Positions 1 through 8,810 are shown, counted from the stretch's first letter. The stretch: DNA of 43,368 bases from Acidobacteriaceae bacterium (GCA_003134435.1 PLBE01000195.1:28317-71684); one strand, 5' to 3'. The notes: a model not told the origin generated them from the sequence alone. Numbers and translations: made by a program.

Positions 1-302
1 GAATACGCGTTGCCCATCCAGAACCAGTAGATGCGCACCAGAAAGCTCACCGTGAAAATCATGGCGGCGGCAAAGTGAATCTGGCGTGCCCGGCCCATCA
101 CGAAGTGGCGCACCGCTTCGCCGCTGGGAGCGAGCAGCGGATGCGAGATGTAGAGTCCGGTAAGAAACAGCACCGTCAGGCAAGCGGCATTGACCCAGTG
201 CGTGATGCGCACCGGCAGTTGCCACACATACTGGCGGCGAAAATACTCGTCCGGGTGCAGCGCCATTTCGCGCGGATCGAATTCATGAACGGAACTCGCC
301 AT
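1..302 (-). CDS. hyaC: Ni/Fe-hydrogenase b-type cytochrome subunit, 3' part missing
   Basis: This is the N-terminal 100 residues of a membrane diheme cytochrome b that passes electrons from the hydrogenase small subunit to the quinone pool. The rest lies beyond the left edge. The translation begins MASSVHEFDPREMALHPDEY. It then has an RITHWVN segment with His35, a probable heme ligand at the start of the first membrane helix (about residues 36-55), and a second helix starting near QIH (His76). This is the usual pattern of the HyaC/CybH b561-like family. The ATG at 300-302 has a strong Shine-Dalgarno (AGGAGG, read on the minus strand) about five bases upstream. It follows the large-subunit gene by 25 bases on the same strand, giving the usual order small-large-cytochrome. 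Family assignment is firm; the missing C terminus cannot be judged. Confidence 0.9.
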   Translation of the reverse strand, partial: MASSVHEFDPREMALHPDEYFRRQYVWQLPVRITHWVNAACLTVLFLTGLYISHPLLAPSGEAVRHFVMGRARQIHFAAAMIFTVSFLVRIYWFWMGNAY

Positions 303-327
303 AGGGTCCTCCTGACTTCAGGTTCGG

Positions 328-2049
328 CTACCGCACTTTAATCTCCGCCAGCTTCTCTCCGTTTGGCCCGAACACGTGCGAAGCACATGCCAGGCAGGGA
401 TCGAAGGAATGGATGGTGCGGAGGATTTCGAGTGGCCGCTTCGGATCGGCCATAGACGTATTCAGCAGCGCCGATTCGTACGCCCCGTGCTGTCCTTTGC
501 TGTCTTTCGGCGAGGCGTTCCAGGTGGAAGGCACGACGATCTGATAGTTTTCGATCCTCGTGTCTTTGATGTGTATCCAATGCGCCAGCGCGCCGCGCGG
601 CGCCTCGGTAAAGCCGTAGCCCTTAGCTTCCGCCGGCCAACTGGAGGGTTCCCAGCGCGATGTGTCCGCCGTTGCCGAGTCTCCCGCTTTCAGATTCGCG
701 ATCAACTTGTCGTACTCGGCCATCAGCCAGTGCACGCACAGTTTGGTTTCAAGTCCTCGCGCCGCAGTTCGGCCAAGCGTCGAGAACAGTGCGGTGGCGG
801 GAACCTTCAGCGCGCCCAGTGCCTCGGTCACTACTTCCTTATGGTCGGTGCTGCCGCTGGCAAAACCGACGAGCATCCGGGCCAGCGGTCCCACCTCCAT
901 GGCATTCCCCTTCCAGCGCGGCGACTTGAGCCATGAATATTTCGCGTTTTCATCCAACTGTTTGTAGGGCGGCTTCGGCCCGCTGTACTTGGGATCGGTG
1001 ATTCCATCCCATGGATGCAGCGCGGTCTTCCCCTCCGGATACTGGTACCACGAGTGCGAAACTTCTTCCTGCACCTGCCCCGCGTCGGTCAAATCGAGCG
1101 GAAGCACATCGCTCAGGTTCTTGTTGAGAATGACGCCGCGCGGCATGCGGAACTGGCTCACGTCGCCAATGCCATTTTGCGGCACATCGCCGTAGACCAT
1201 GTAGTTCCCTAGGCCGCCGCCGATTGCCGCCCACTCCGTATAGAACGAGGCCACCGCCAGCAGGTCGGGAATGTACATGTTCTCCACCACCTGCATTGCG
1301 TCCTGGATCAGAGTCTTCACATAGTCCAATCGTTCCATGTTGATGGCGTTGTCGCCTTGCATGGAAATCGCCGACGCCATGCCGCCAACCAGATAATTGG
1401 GGTGCGGATTCTTTCCACCAAAAATGGTGTGGATCTTGATGATCTCTTTCTGCCACTTCAGCGCTTCCAGATAATGCGCCACCGCCATCAGGTTGGCTTC
1501 CGGCGGCAGCTTATATGCCGGATGGCCCCAGTAACCGTTCTGGAACAGGCCCAGTTGACCCGAGTCCACAAATTTCTTGAGCGTGCCCGCGAGATCCTTG
1601 AAGTAGCCAGTGCTCGCCAGCGGCCAGGAGGGCGAGACCTTCTGAGCCAGCGCCGATGTGGCTGCTGGATCCGCTTTCAATGCCGAAACAATATCTACCC
1701 AGTCGAGCGCGTGCAGATGATAAAAGTGGATGACGTGGTCCTGCACCTGCTGCGTCAGGAACATTATGTTGCGAATGATCTCGGCGTTCGGCGGAACCTT
1801 GACGTTCAAAGCGTTCTCCACCGCTCGCACTGAGGCGAGCGCGTGGACCGTGGTGCACACACCGCAGATGCGTTCGCAAAACGCCCAGGCATCGCGCGGA
1901 TCGCGACCTTTCAGGATCACCTCCAAGCCGCGCCACATGGTTCCAGAAGACATGGCGTCTTTGATGACGCCGCGTTCGTCGAGCATCGCTTCCACCCGGA
2001 GGTGGCCCTCGATGCGAGTGACCGGATCAACCACCACACGAGTCGCCAT
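328..2049 (-). CDS. hyaB: [NiFe]-hydrogenase large subunit
   Basis: This is the catalytic subunit of a membrane-bound uptake hydrogenase, which splits H2 at a Ni-Fe(CN)2CO centre. The 573-residue protein has all family landmarks: [11 protein letters not shown] near the N terminus, the first nickel-binding motif [10 protein letters not shown] (Cys62, Cys65) and the second motif DPCLACASH (Cys552, Cys555). A 15-residue tail follows His558. A maturation protease normally removes such a tail once nickel is in place, so the enzyme depends on Hyp/HyaD-type factors not seen in this window. It lies three bases after the small-subunit stop, so the two are probably translationally coupled. The closest recalled relatives are the HyaB/HoxG (group 1d) subunits. 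The start ATG at 2047-2049 fits both the spacing and the conserved N terminus. Confidence 0.97.
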   Translation of the reverse strand: MATRVVVDPVTRIEGHLRVEAMLDERGVIKDAMSSGTMWRGLEVILKGRDPRDAWAFCERICGVCTTVHALASVRAVENALNVKVPPNAEIIRNIMFLTQQVQDHVIHFYHLHALDWVDIVSALKADPAATSALAQKVSPSWPLASTGYFKDLAGTLKKFVDSGQLGLFQNGYWGHPAYKLPPEANLMAVAHYLEALKWQKEIIKIHTIFGGKNPHPNYLVGGMASAISMQGDNAINMERLDYVKTLIQDAMQVVENMYIPDLLAVASFYTEWAAIGGGLGNYMVYGDVPQNGIGDVSQFRMPRGVILNKNLSDVLPLDLTDAGQVQEEVSHSWYQYPEGKTALHPWDGITDPKYSGPKPPYKQLDENAKYSWLKSPRWKGNAMEVGPLARMLVGFASGSTDHKEVVTEALGALKVPATALFSTLGRTAARGLETKLCVHWLMAEYDKLIANLKAGDSATADTSRWEPSSWPAEAKGYGFTEAPRGALAHWIHIKDTRIENYQIVVPSTWNASPKDSKGQHGAYESALLNTSMADPKRPLEILRTIHSFDPCLACASHVFGPNGEKLAEIKVR

Positions 2050-2052
2050 GCC

Positions 2053-3165
2053 TTACCTTCCTTCTTCCTTTGCAGGAGTCTCATCTTTCTCTTGCTTTTG
2101 CGCGGCTTGCCGCACCACTGAAGATATGAAGTGCGCTCCAACACCGATGACGGCGGCGCCCGCCGCCACTTTTCCAATGGCGTCGGGCGTGGATTCAATG
2201 CCCGGCACCGGAATCGACGCGAGCCGCTCGTAAAAGGGTCCGTTGTCCCAGAAATTCTCTTCGCTGCAGCCGATGCATCCGTGGCCCGAGCCGATCGGGT
2301 AGGACACGCCGTTGTTCCACTTAAAGGTCGAACACGAGTTGTAAGTGCTCGGTCCGCGGCAGCCCATCTTGTAGAGGCACCAACCCTTCTTCGCCCCGTC
2401 GTCGTCCCAGGACTCGACAAACTGCCCGGCATCGAAAAACGCTCGCCGATAGCACTTGTCGTGAATGCGCTGGCCATAGAACATTTTGGGACGGCCGTAG
2501 CGATCGAGTTCCGGCAGCGCGCCAAAGGTCAGGATGTAAGTCAGAACGCCCGTCATCACCTCAGCGATCGGCGGACATCCGGGCACATTGACAATGGCCT
2601 TGTGGGAAATCAATTTGCGCACTGGCTTGGCGCCGGTCGGATTCGGACTGGCCGCCTGTACGCATCCATTCGACGCGCACGAACCCCAGGCGATCACCGC
2701 TTTAGCATTCGCGGTGGTCTCCTCCAGAATGCTCAGGAACGTCTCCCCGCCAACCGTGCAGTACACGCCGCCATCGGCGGTGGGTGCGTTCCCCTCGACC
2801 GCCACCACGTACTGGCCAGCGTAATCTTTCATGATGCGTTTCCGATTCTCCTCGGCCTGAAAGCCGGCGGCCGCCATCAGGGTGTCGTCGTAGTCGAGCG
2901 AGATCATGTTCAGAATGACATCCTGCGCGATGGGGTGTGAGGAGCGAATAAAAGACTCGCTGCAGCAGGTGCACTCCAGGCCATGCAGCCAGATCACGGG
3001 CAGACGCGGCTTGGTCTCCAGCGCCTCCACGATTTGCGGAACAACCGTCGCTTCCAGTCCGAGGGCGCCCGCCATCATGGTGCAGAACTTCACAAACTGG
3101 CGGCGATCGATGCCATGCTCTCGCAACACATCGTAGGTAGTGGCTTTGCGTAGGAGACTCTCCAT
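2053..3165 (-). CDS. hyaA: [NiFe]-hydrogenase small subunit, six-Cys proximal cluster type
   Basis: This electron-transfer subunit carries three Fe-S clusters from the active site towards cytochrome b. A Tat signal (RRQFVKFC, Arg21-Arg22) precedes a hydrophobic stretch. The mature part starts with the proximal-cluster segment LECTCCSES (Cys65, Cys67, Cys68). GSCASNGC (Cys163, Cys168) and PGCPP (Cys197) follow. Having six cysteines here, with the extra ones at Cys67 and Cys168, is the signature of the [4Fe-3S] cluster of oxygen-tolerant hydrogenases such as E. coli Hya and Ralstonia HoxK. Medial and distal cluster ligands follow ([20 protein letters not shown]). A C-terminal hydrophobic helix (about 325-345) anchors the protein in the membrane. 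The ATG at 3163-3165 has GAGG six bases upstream. It is the first gene of the operon. Confidence 0.97.
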   Translation of the reverse strand: MESLLRKATTYDVLREHGIDRRQFVKFCTMMAGALGLEATVVPQIVEALETKPRLPVIWLHGLECTCCSESFIRSSHPIAQDVILNMISLDYDDTLMAAAGFQAEENRKRIMKDYAGQYVVAVEGNAPTADGGVYCTVGGETFLSILEETTANAKAVIAWGSCASNGCVQAASPNPTGAKPVRKLISHKAIVNVPGCPPIAEVMTGVLTYILTFGALPELDRYGRPKMFYGQRIHDKCYRRAFFDAGQFVESWDDDGAKKGWCLYKMGCRGPSTYNSCSTFKWNNGVSYPIGSGHGCIGCSEENFWDNGPFYERLASIPVPGIESTPDAIGKVAAGAAVIGVGAHFISSVVRQAAQKQEKDETPAKEEGR

Positions 3166-3198
3166 AGATTGCCTCGAGTCAATCGAAGATCGAAATGC

Positions 3199-3227
3199 TT
3201 AATACCGAAAATGTAACGCCGTGTCGC
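3199..3227 (-). promoter_or_regulatory. possible sigma-70 type promoter of the hydrogenase operon
   Basis: Read on the minus strand, GCGACA (3222-3227) and TATTAA (3199-3204) are separated by 17 bases and lie 34 bases upstream of the hyaA start. The match is moderate (four of six in the -35), so this is a candidate only. Confidence 0.35.
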
Positions 3228-3274
3228 TGGCGGCGGATGTTAGTACAGCTGATTTGCTTAAAGCAGTGAGAATT

Positions 3275-3292
3275 GTCACAGACCGATGTGAC
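3275..3292. promoter_or_regulatory. inverted repeat in the hydrogenase/methyltransferase intergenic region
   Basis: GTCACA and TGTGAC are separated by six bases, a perfect 6+6 inverted repeat between two divergent operons. The half-sites face the opposite way to a CRP site (TGTGA-N6-TCACA), so it is not simply a CRP box. It could be an operator for either operon. Confidence 0.4.
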
Positions 3293-3456
3293 GTGAGAGG
3301 GACCTTTGCAATACCCCTGTTTCCGTGCTGCGAAACAAGCGCCGTGGCGTGCGCAAACGACGATGTGCGGCAAGTCACTGTGAGATAGCTTCCTGCCGGA
3401 GTACAATCACCGCCTTGATTGGCGTGATCGTAAAGCCGATCTCCGTGGGAGGCTCT

Positions 3457-4119
3457 TTGTCGGATCAAATCTTCCAGGCGATGCGCCAAAGCATCATCGA
3501 TGGCACGCCGGATAAGGCAACGGAATTGGCGCGGGAGGCGGTGGCGATCGGCCTCGATCCCCTCGAAGCCGTGAATCTGGGTTTCGCCGCGGGCATCAAG
3601 TTTGCCGGCGATCAATTCGGTTGCGGAGAGATGTTCCTGCCCGATCTGCTGGCGTCGGCGGAGGCGATGAAGGCCGCCATCAAGATTCTGGAACCGGAGA
3701 TGCTGAAGCGCGGCTCCGAACGGGAGACGCTGGGTAAGATCGTCCTCGGGACTGCGCGAGGCGACATTCACGATATCGGCAAGAATCTCGTCGCTACCAT
3801 TCTTTCGGCAAGCGGGTTTCAGATCTTTGATCTTGGCACCAGCGTGACTCCCGAGCAGTTCGTCGCCAAGGCCAGGGAAGTTGATGCCGACATCGTCGGC
3901 ATTTCTGCTCTGCTGACGACGACTATGGCTGGCCAAAAAGCCGTGATCGACGCGCTTGATCGGAGCGGACTGCGGCCGCGCGTAAAAGCCATTATTGGGG
4001 GCGCCGCGGTCACTTCGAAGTGGGCGGCGGAAATCGGAGCGGATGGTTTTTCGCGCAACGCCATCGATGCACTGGAACTGGCGAGGAATCTGATGGGCAA
4101 AGGACCGGCTTCGGCATGA
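3457..4119 (+). CDS. corrinoid (B12-binding) methyl-carrier protein
   Basis: This is a cobalamin-binding carrier of the MtbC/MttC/MtgC type. It accepts a methyl group from a partner methyltransferase and hands it to a second one, usually on tetrahydrofolate or coenzyme M. The N-terminal helical cap domain occupies about residues 1-90. The Rossmann-like B12 domain begins with the base-off motif GDIHDIGKN, in which His105 would be the lower axial ligand to cobalt. The frame is open back to 3325, but the upstream residues do not look like this family. I place the start at TTG 3457 because GGGAGG lies four to five bases before it and the product then begins MSDQIFQAMRQSIIDG, as in the family (220 residues). 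ATG 3481 is the fallback. The stop overlaps the next gene's start codon (ATGA), so the two are coupled. Confidence 0.9.
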   Translation: MSDQIFQAMRQSIIDGTPDKATELAREAVAIGLDPLEAVNLGFAAGIKFAGDQFGCGEMFLPDLLASAEAMKAAIKILEPEMLKRGSERETLGKIVLGTARGDIHDIGKNLVATILSASGFQIFDLGTSVTPEQFVAKAREVDADIVGISALLTTTMAGQKAVIDALDRSGLRPRVKAIIGGAAVTSKWAAEIGADGFSRNAIDALELARNLMGKGPASA

Positions 4120-5561
4120 GACCTGGAATTCAACTGTTAGATCCAGACCTCATGGGGCGCATTCTGCGGGAAGCATTCGAACTCCTCACGAATCCGGGAG
4201 TGCGAGTTGGTTCGGCGGTGGTCGAGGTCCTGAGTTCGTCCGGCGTTGAGGTACATGACGGAGTGGCGCGGATTCCGGAAGCGCTCGTGCGGCAGTGCCT
4301 GGAATCGGCCCCGCGCGACTTCTACCTGTACAACCGTCAGGGAGAAAGAGTCGTTCATTATGGCGCTGACGACGTGCAGTTTGATCCCGGTTCTTGCTGC
4401 GTTCAAATGCTGGATCCGGACACGATGGAAGCGCGTCCGTCGGAAACTCGCGACCTGGTGCGCTTGGTTCAGGTCGCGGAGATGTTGCCGCAGTTTGCCG
4501 CGCAATCCACCGCCGTGGTATGCAGTGATGCGCCCAGCGCGATCGGCGATCTCTATCGCTTGTTCGTAGTCCTCCAGCATTCGGACAAGCCCGTCATTAC
4601 GGGCTCCTTCTCGGCCGCAGGTCTTGCTGGCATGATCGACCTGCTGGTTGCCGACAGCGGCAGTCGCGACCAGTTGCGCCGACAACCGCGCGCGGTTTTT
4701 GATGTGTGTCCCTCGCCGCCTTTGAACTGGTCGGAGTTCGGATCGCACAACCTGCTCGATCTGGCTCGCGCCGGTGTGCCCGCGGAAATCGTCTCCATGC
4801 CGCTGGCTGGCGGTACCGCGCCCGTAACGCTGGCTGGTTCGGTGACGCAACATGCTGCCGAAGCGCTGGCCGGCATCACGTTGCATCAACTGGCTGGACC
4901 GGGTTCACCCATTGTTTGGGGTGGCGCTCCCGCGATTTTCGATATGCGTACCGGCGGAGCGCCGATGGGTGCGGTGGAGACGGCGATGCTCAACATGGCA
5001 TGCGCTGAGGTCGGCAAGCATCTGAGCCTGCCAACCCACGGCTATCTGGTGGCCACCGATTCCAAGTTTGTCGATGCCCAGGCCGGCGCCGAAAGTGCGC
5101 GCTCCGCGATGCTCGGAGCGCTGGCCGGGATCAACATGATTTCCGGAGCGGGTATGCTCGAATCGCTGGCCTGCCACAGCGTGGAAAAACTGGTGATTGA
5201 CGCCGAGTCGATCGCCTCGGCGCAGCGGTTGACGCGAGGCATTGAAATTCGCGACGACGAAGCTGCCGATGGGACTCTTGCCACTGCCATGTTCGCGCAA
5301 ACCGGGCTCTCGGGAGAGTTTCTCAAGTTGAAGGAAACGCGCGCGCTTTTCCGGCGGGAGCAGTATCTTCCCTCTCCCGTGATCGATCGCAGCGCGCGGG
5401 GCTCGGAGCCGCCGAGCGACGTTTTCACGCGCGCCCGTGCTCGGGTCGACGAACTCCTGAGCAAGTATCGGAAGCCATCCCTCTCCGAAAATGTGCTGCG
5501 CAAGTTCCAGGCCATTGTCGAGCGTGAAGCCAACCCGGCATGCATCGTTCCGTGTGGCTGA
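4116..5561 (+). CDS. MttB-family methyltransferase, non-pyrrolysine type
   Basis: This is a trimethylamine methyltransferase (MttB) superfamily protein, 481 residues. It would demethylate a quaternary or tertiary amine and methylate the corrinoid protein encoded just upstream. The ORF is open throughout with no internal TAG, so it belongs to the non-pyrrolysine branch. Characterised members of that branch (for example MtgB) act on glycine betaine, proline betaine or carnitine rather than trimethylamine. Conserved family stretches include PIVWGGAPAIFDMRTGGAP, ATDSKFVDAQAG and GINMISGAGMLE. The start ATG 4116 overlaps the preceding stop as ATGA. An in-frame extension to 4020 would run inside the corrinoid gene and is rejected. 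The methyl acceptor-side methyltransferase and a reductive activase are not in the window, so the final acceptor and substrate are unknown. Confidence 0.9.
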   Translation: MRPGIQLLDPDLMGRILREAFELLTNPGVRVGSAVVEVLSSSGVEVHDGVARIPEALVRQCLESAPRDFYLYNRQGERVVHYGADDVQFDPGSCCVQMLDPDTMEARPSETRDLVRLVQVAEMLPQFAAQSTAVVCSDAPSAIGDLYRLFVVLQHSDKPVITGSFSAAGLAGMIDLLVADSGSRDQLRRQPRAVFDVCPSPPLNWSEFGSHNLLDLARAGVPAEIVSMPLAGGTAPVTLAGSVTQHAAEALAGITLHQLAGPGSPIVWGGAPAIFDMRTGGAPMGAVETAMLNMACAEVGKHLSLPTHGYLVATDSKFVDAQAGAESARSAMLGALAGINMISGAGMLESLACHSVEKLVIDAESIASAQRLTRGIEIRDDEAADGTLATAMFAQTGLSGEFLKLKETRALFRREQYLPSPVIDRSARGSEPPSDVFTRARARVDELLSKYRKPSLSENVLRKFQAIVEREANPACIVPCG

Positions 5562-5587
5562 TACAGCCGCGAGTTCTTGTTCAGAGG

Positions 5588-8572
5588 TTACTGGCTTTCG
5601 TGAACTTCGGGCTTGAAGATCACGCCCTGACTGGTGCGGCTGTTCATGACTACGCGGATCGGATCGGCGAACTGCAGGTGGCGGACACAGCCCTCCTCTT
5701 TCATCGCGGCTTGCTCCGTCAACCACTGCCAATCAACTGAGCCTTCGCCGGCGTCTGGATTGACGGTGAAGTAGCCGATTTGAAAAGCCGTGAGATTCTG
5801 AAAGAAGTGGCTGCCTTGCGATGGGGTTACGCGAAAATCGCGAAAGCCGGCTTCGACAATCACGCGCGCACCCGAGATCTCATCCCACTCGACCGGGATG
5901 CCCAACCACGGTTCGGTCGATCCCCACCGCCCCACGCCAATCAGCAGATACGGTCGATTTTCGTCGTTGAGCAAGCGGTTGAATCGCGCCACCGCTTGAG
6001 CGACTTCCTGACTCTGTCCGCGTTCGAAGCGCTGCGAATCGACGACCACGATATCGTGAAGATTGTCGATGCGGCCGTTGCCCAGAACCTTGCTGCTCTG
6101 GCAGATCAACTGTTCCGCCTGCACATCGTCGAGCGCTAAGTCTTCGCTGTCGCTGGCCAGCGTGAGTGGACGTATCTGCAGAAAACCAAACTCCGCCGCC
6201 GGTCCAGCCGGCTGCGGCAGACGCACCGCGAACTCAATCTCCACGGGATTTCCCAACGCATCTTCTCCTGCCCGCACCAGATCGTCGAGAATCTCCGCGA
6301 GCGGGAAGGTGCCGTGCTTGAGGATGGGGGCGAAGGTCACAATCCGCGGTCCCGGCCGACTCACCCCATCGTAGACGGCGTGGTTATCTCTCGAATAAGT
6401 TGACGCCACCGCTCGCAATGTACCGTCGCTCTGCGCCGCCTCCAGGCCAAACCGCCGCTCCTGCCAATGTCCGGGATAGCCTTCCGAATCGCCTTGCAAA
6501 TCGAGCGCCCAGAATTCTTTCTGGGAGTTCGACAGGATGTCTTCGACCGAGGAAAACTGCACCAGGTTGCGAGGGTACCGCGGGCAAAAGGTCAAACACT
6601 TCCCTCCATCGACCACCGCCCGGCCGAGGCCCAGAGCGACCGCCGCGATGCCATCCTCGAAAGTCATCGGCGGCACCGGATAAAAATTGCGCGAGCGCAC
6701 CACGCCTGAGAAATCCGGATAAAAACGCTCGCTGTGACGCGTCCCCACAACCTGCTGGAGAATTACCGCCATCTTCTCTTCTTCCAGACGGTAGGGCGTA
6801 GCGCGCACGTAGGCTTTGGCGTGGCGGCTGAACGTGGAGGCGTAAACGCGCCGGATCGCGTCGCTCAACGCCGTCAGCCGCTGGTCGAGCTCGGGTTGCT
6901 GATTGCCCAGCATGAAAGTCTCATAGACGCCGGTGAAAGGCTGGTACTGCGAATCCTCCAGCAGGCTTGAGGAGCGTACCGCCAAAGGATGCTTCACCTC
7001 GGCCAGGTAGGCTTTCAGGTTTTCGCTGAGCGTGTCGGATAGCGGCGCCGCCGCGAACCTGCCCTGAATCTCGGCGTCATCTTCACAATGCAAGGCAAAG
7101 TCCAGCAGGTTGTTCGCCGCTAGGAATTGATCGAAGACATCCGTGGCCAGAACCACGGCAGGAGGCACCGAGATCCGGACCCCGGGAAAGCGGCGCGTGA
7201 TCCGGCTTTTACGCAACAGGTGGCGCACGAAAGCGAGACCGCGGGCTTTACCTCCCAGCGAACCGGAGCCGATTCGCAGAAAATGCGATTCCGAAGCTTT
7301 GAATGTATCGGGCTTGAAATCGCCGATCAGCACTTCGTTCTGTTCGCGGCGATACTCGTTGATCGACTCAATCAGGTCCCGCCGCAGATGTTCAGGCCCG
7401 GCGAAATCGGAAACGCGGCGGGGTCGAAGCTTGGCCGCCAGTGCGAACTCCGTGCGCGCCATCAGCCAATGCGAGAAATGATTGCTCTGGGAGTGAAAGA
7501 CGAGGCTTTCGCCGGGGACGGTTTGCAGTTGCTCTTCCAGTTCGTTCAAGTCTTTCGCTCGTCCCACTTCGCTCGCATTGGGCAGCCGAAATACAAAATC
7601 GCCGAAGCCAAATTGCTCGGTTAATATCTGGCGCAAGTCTTTCAGCAGCGTTGGAGAACGCTTGCGCAGAAACGAATAGCCCTCGGCGTGCGCCCGCGGG
7701 CGAAACTCGGTGCGACTGGTTTGCAGCACCACGGGCACGTCCGGTACCAGGGCCTTTACCATGCGCGCCAGTTCAAAGCCCGCTTCGGGATTCAGTTTGC
7801 CGTCCCAGGGAAATTCCACGTCCGAGACCAGCCCGATCAGGTAATTTCGATACTCCTGCACCAAACCGGCCGCGTCTTCGAAATTCGAGCTCAACAAAAT
7901 TCTGGGGCGGGCCTGCATGCGGACCAATTTGTGCGCGGCGTTGATGCCTTCCTGGATCACGCGCCGCGATTGCTTGATCAGTTCGGTATAAATCACGGGC
8001 AGAAACGACGAGTAGTAACGGATGTTGTCTTCCACCACCAGCAGCACGGGCACGCCGATGGCTTGGGTGTCGTGGGCCACATTGCGTCGATCTTCGATGT
8101 ACTTCACGATTGCGATCAGGATGCGGGCGTTGCCTTGCCACAGGAAAATGCGATCAATGTCGGTGACGGGATTGCGCGCCACGAAATTCTTGACCTCACG
8201 ATAGTCGTAAGCCAGCACGACGACCGGAACATCGAGTCCAGCCTGCTTCAACTCTCGCGCCAACTGCGCTGCGTCCATGTCTCCCACCGCGAGGTTGGTG
8301 ACGATCAGGTTGAACTGGGGGCGCGCCCGGGCCAGCGCCGCCGCTTCAGCGCAAGAAGAAACGTGCGTGATTCCCGGAATCTGCTGCAGGTTCAGTTCGA
8401 GCGATTCGTCGATCAGCAGTTCGTTCAGTCGGCCGTCTTCGCGGAGAATGAAAGAATCGTAGAGGCTGGAGACTAGGAGAATATTCTGCACCTTGAACGG
8501 CATCAGATTTTCAAAGCCTTCAAAGCGCTCTTCGGCGTCCAGAACTGAACCGGCGATGTGAGGGAGGCTCAT
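5588..8572 (-). CDS. receiver-like domains fused to a PPDK/PEP-synthase ATP-grasp domain
   Basis: This is a 994-residue cytoplasmic protein. The first about 330 residues look like two response-regulator-type folds. The first has Asn in place of the phospho-acceptor (VTNLAVGDMDA). The second keeps an acidic pair (VVEDN), an Asp (LVSDVEF), a Thr/Ser (LQTS) and a Lys (RKRS). From about residue 430 comes a pyruvate-phosphate-dikinase N-terminal ATP-grasp domain: GSGSLGGKARGL (Lys about 442), then AVRSSSLLEDSQYQPFTGVY (Arg about 532) and EIEFAVRLP. I see no phosphohistidine swivelling domain and no PEP-binding barrel, so it cannot be a full PEP synthase; dikinase-like phosphotransfer is inference only. 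The frame is open to 8668, but that extension translates tRNA-Cys. ATG 8572 is the first sensible start and has only a weak AGGA before it. Confidence 0.8.
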   Translation of the reverse strand: MSLPHIAGSVLDAEERFEGFENLMPFKVQNILLVSSLYDSFILREDGRLNELLIDESLELNLQQIPGITHVSSCAEAAALARARPQFNLIVTNLAVGDMDAAQLARELKQAGLDVPVVVLAYDYREVKNFVARNPVTDIDRIFLWQGNARILIAIVKYIEDRRNVAHDTQAIGVPVLLVVEDNIRYYSSFLPVIYTELIKQSRRVIQEGINAAHKLVRMQARPRILLSSNFEDAAGLVQEYRNYLIGLVSDVEFPWDGKLNPEAGFELARMVKALVPDVPVVLQTSRTEFRPRAHAEGYSFLRKRSPTLLKDLRQILTEQFGFGDFVFRLPNASEVGRAKDLNELEEQLQTVPGESLVFHSQSNHFSHWLMARTEFALAAKLRPRRVSDFAGPEHLRRDLIESINEYRREQNEVLIGDFKPDTFKASESHFLRIGSGSLGGKARGLAFVRHLLRKSRITRRFPGVRISVPPAVVLATDVFDQFLAANNLLDFALHCEDDAEIQGRFAAAPLSDTLSENLKAYLAEVKHPLAVRSSSLLEDSQYQPFTGVYETFMLGNQQPELDQRLTALSDAIRRVYASTFSRHAKAYVRATPYRLEEEKMAVILQQVVGTRHSERFYPDFSGVVRSRNFYPVPPMTFEDGIAAVALGLGRAVVDGGKCLTFCPRYPRNLVQFSSVEDILSNSQKEFWALDLQGDSEGYPGHWQERRFGLEAAQSDGTLRAVASTYSRDNHAVYDGVSRPGPRIVTFAPILKHGTFPLAEILDDLVRAGEDALGNPVEIEFAVRLPQPAGPAAEFGFLQIRPLTLASDSEDLALDDVQAEQLICQSSKVLGNGRIDNLHDIVVVDSQRFERGQSQEVAQAVARFNRLLNDENRPYLLIGVGRWGSTEPWLGIPVEWDEISGARVIVEAGFRDFRVTPSQGSHFFQNLTAFQIGYFTVNPDAGEGSVDWQWLTEQAAMKEEGCVRHLQFADPIRVVMNSRTSQGVIFKPEVHESQ

Positions 8573-8607
8573 GAGGAGATCCTGGTCCGGATTCTCGGCC
8601 AGGAGAC

Positions 8608-8682
8608 TGGAGGCGCGGGTGAGAATCGAACTCACGTATAAAGGTTTTGCAGACCTCTCCCTTACCACTTGGGTACCGCGCC
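8608..8682 (-). tRNA. tRNA-Cys (anticodon GCA)
   Basis: A full cloverleaf can be drawn on the minus strand. The acceptor stem is GGCGCGG/CCGCGCC, the D-arm CCC/GGG and the anticodon stem GAGGT/ACCTT around loop CTGCAAA (anticodon GCA). The T-arm is GTGAG-TTCGATT-CTCAC. The discriminator is T (U73), as expected for Cys, and CCA is encoded at 8608-8610. It lies 35 bases upstream of the ATP-grasp protein gene on the same strand. Confidence 0.97.
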
Positions 8683-8691
8683 AGCCCTTTC

Positions 8692-8721
8692 ACAGTAGAA
8701 CCTGACGCGTGAGTTTGTCCA
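8692..8721 (-). promoter_or_regulatory. promoter of tRNA-Cys
   Basis: On the minus strand TGGACA (8716-8721) and TACTGT (8692-8697) are 18 bases apart. The -10 ends nine bases before the tRNA 5' end. It probably drives both the tRNA and the downstream protein gene, since no separate promoter fits in the 35-base gap. Confidence 0.5.
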
Positions 8722-8810
8722 GAAGAAGGCGCGTCCGCGCCTGGTTTGCAAGTGGGTGGGATTCAACCTGAGTATTTTCTCGCGCGGCATTCCGTGCTAC
8801 AACACCAGGC

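Noticed and set aside
3166-3456. Cobalamin riboswitch before the corrinoid gene
   Set aside because: I could not find the B12-box sequence or the matching fold.
4020-4115. Upstream extension of the MttB-family gene
   Set aside because: It lies within the corrinoid gene in another frame; ATG 4116 overlaps the preceding stop in the usual ATGA way.
4116-5561. Pyrrolysine-containing trimethylamine methyltransferase
   Set aside because: There is no in-frame TAG in the gene and no pyl genes are in the window.
4905-5732. 275-residue minus-strand ORF opposite the methyltransferase
   Set aside because: It is a shadow frame that also overlaps the end of the ATP-grasp gene on the same strand.
8573-8668. 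N-terminal extension of the ATP-grasp protein (MVRERSAKPLYVSSILTRAS)
   Set aside because: This is a translation of tRNA-Cys, whose full cloverleaf occupies 8608-8682.
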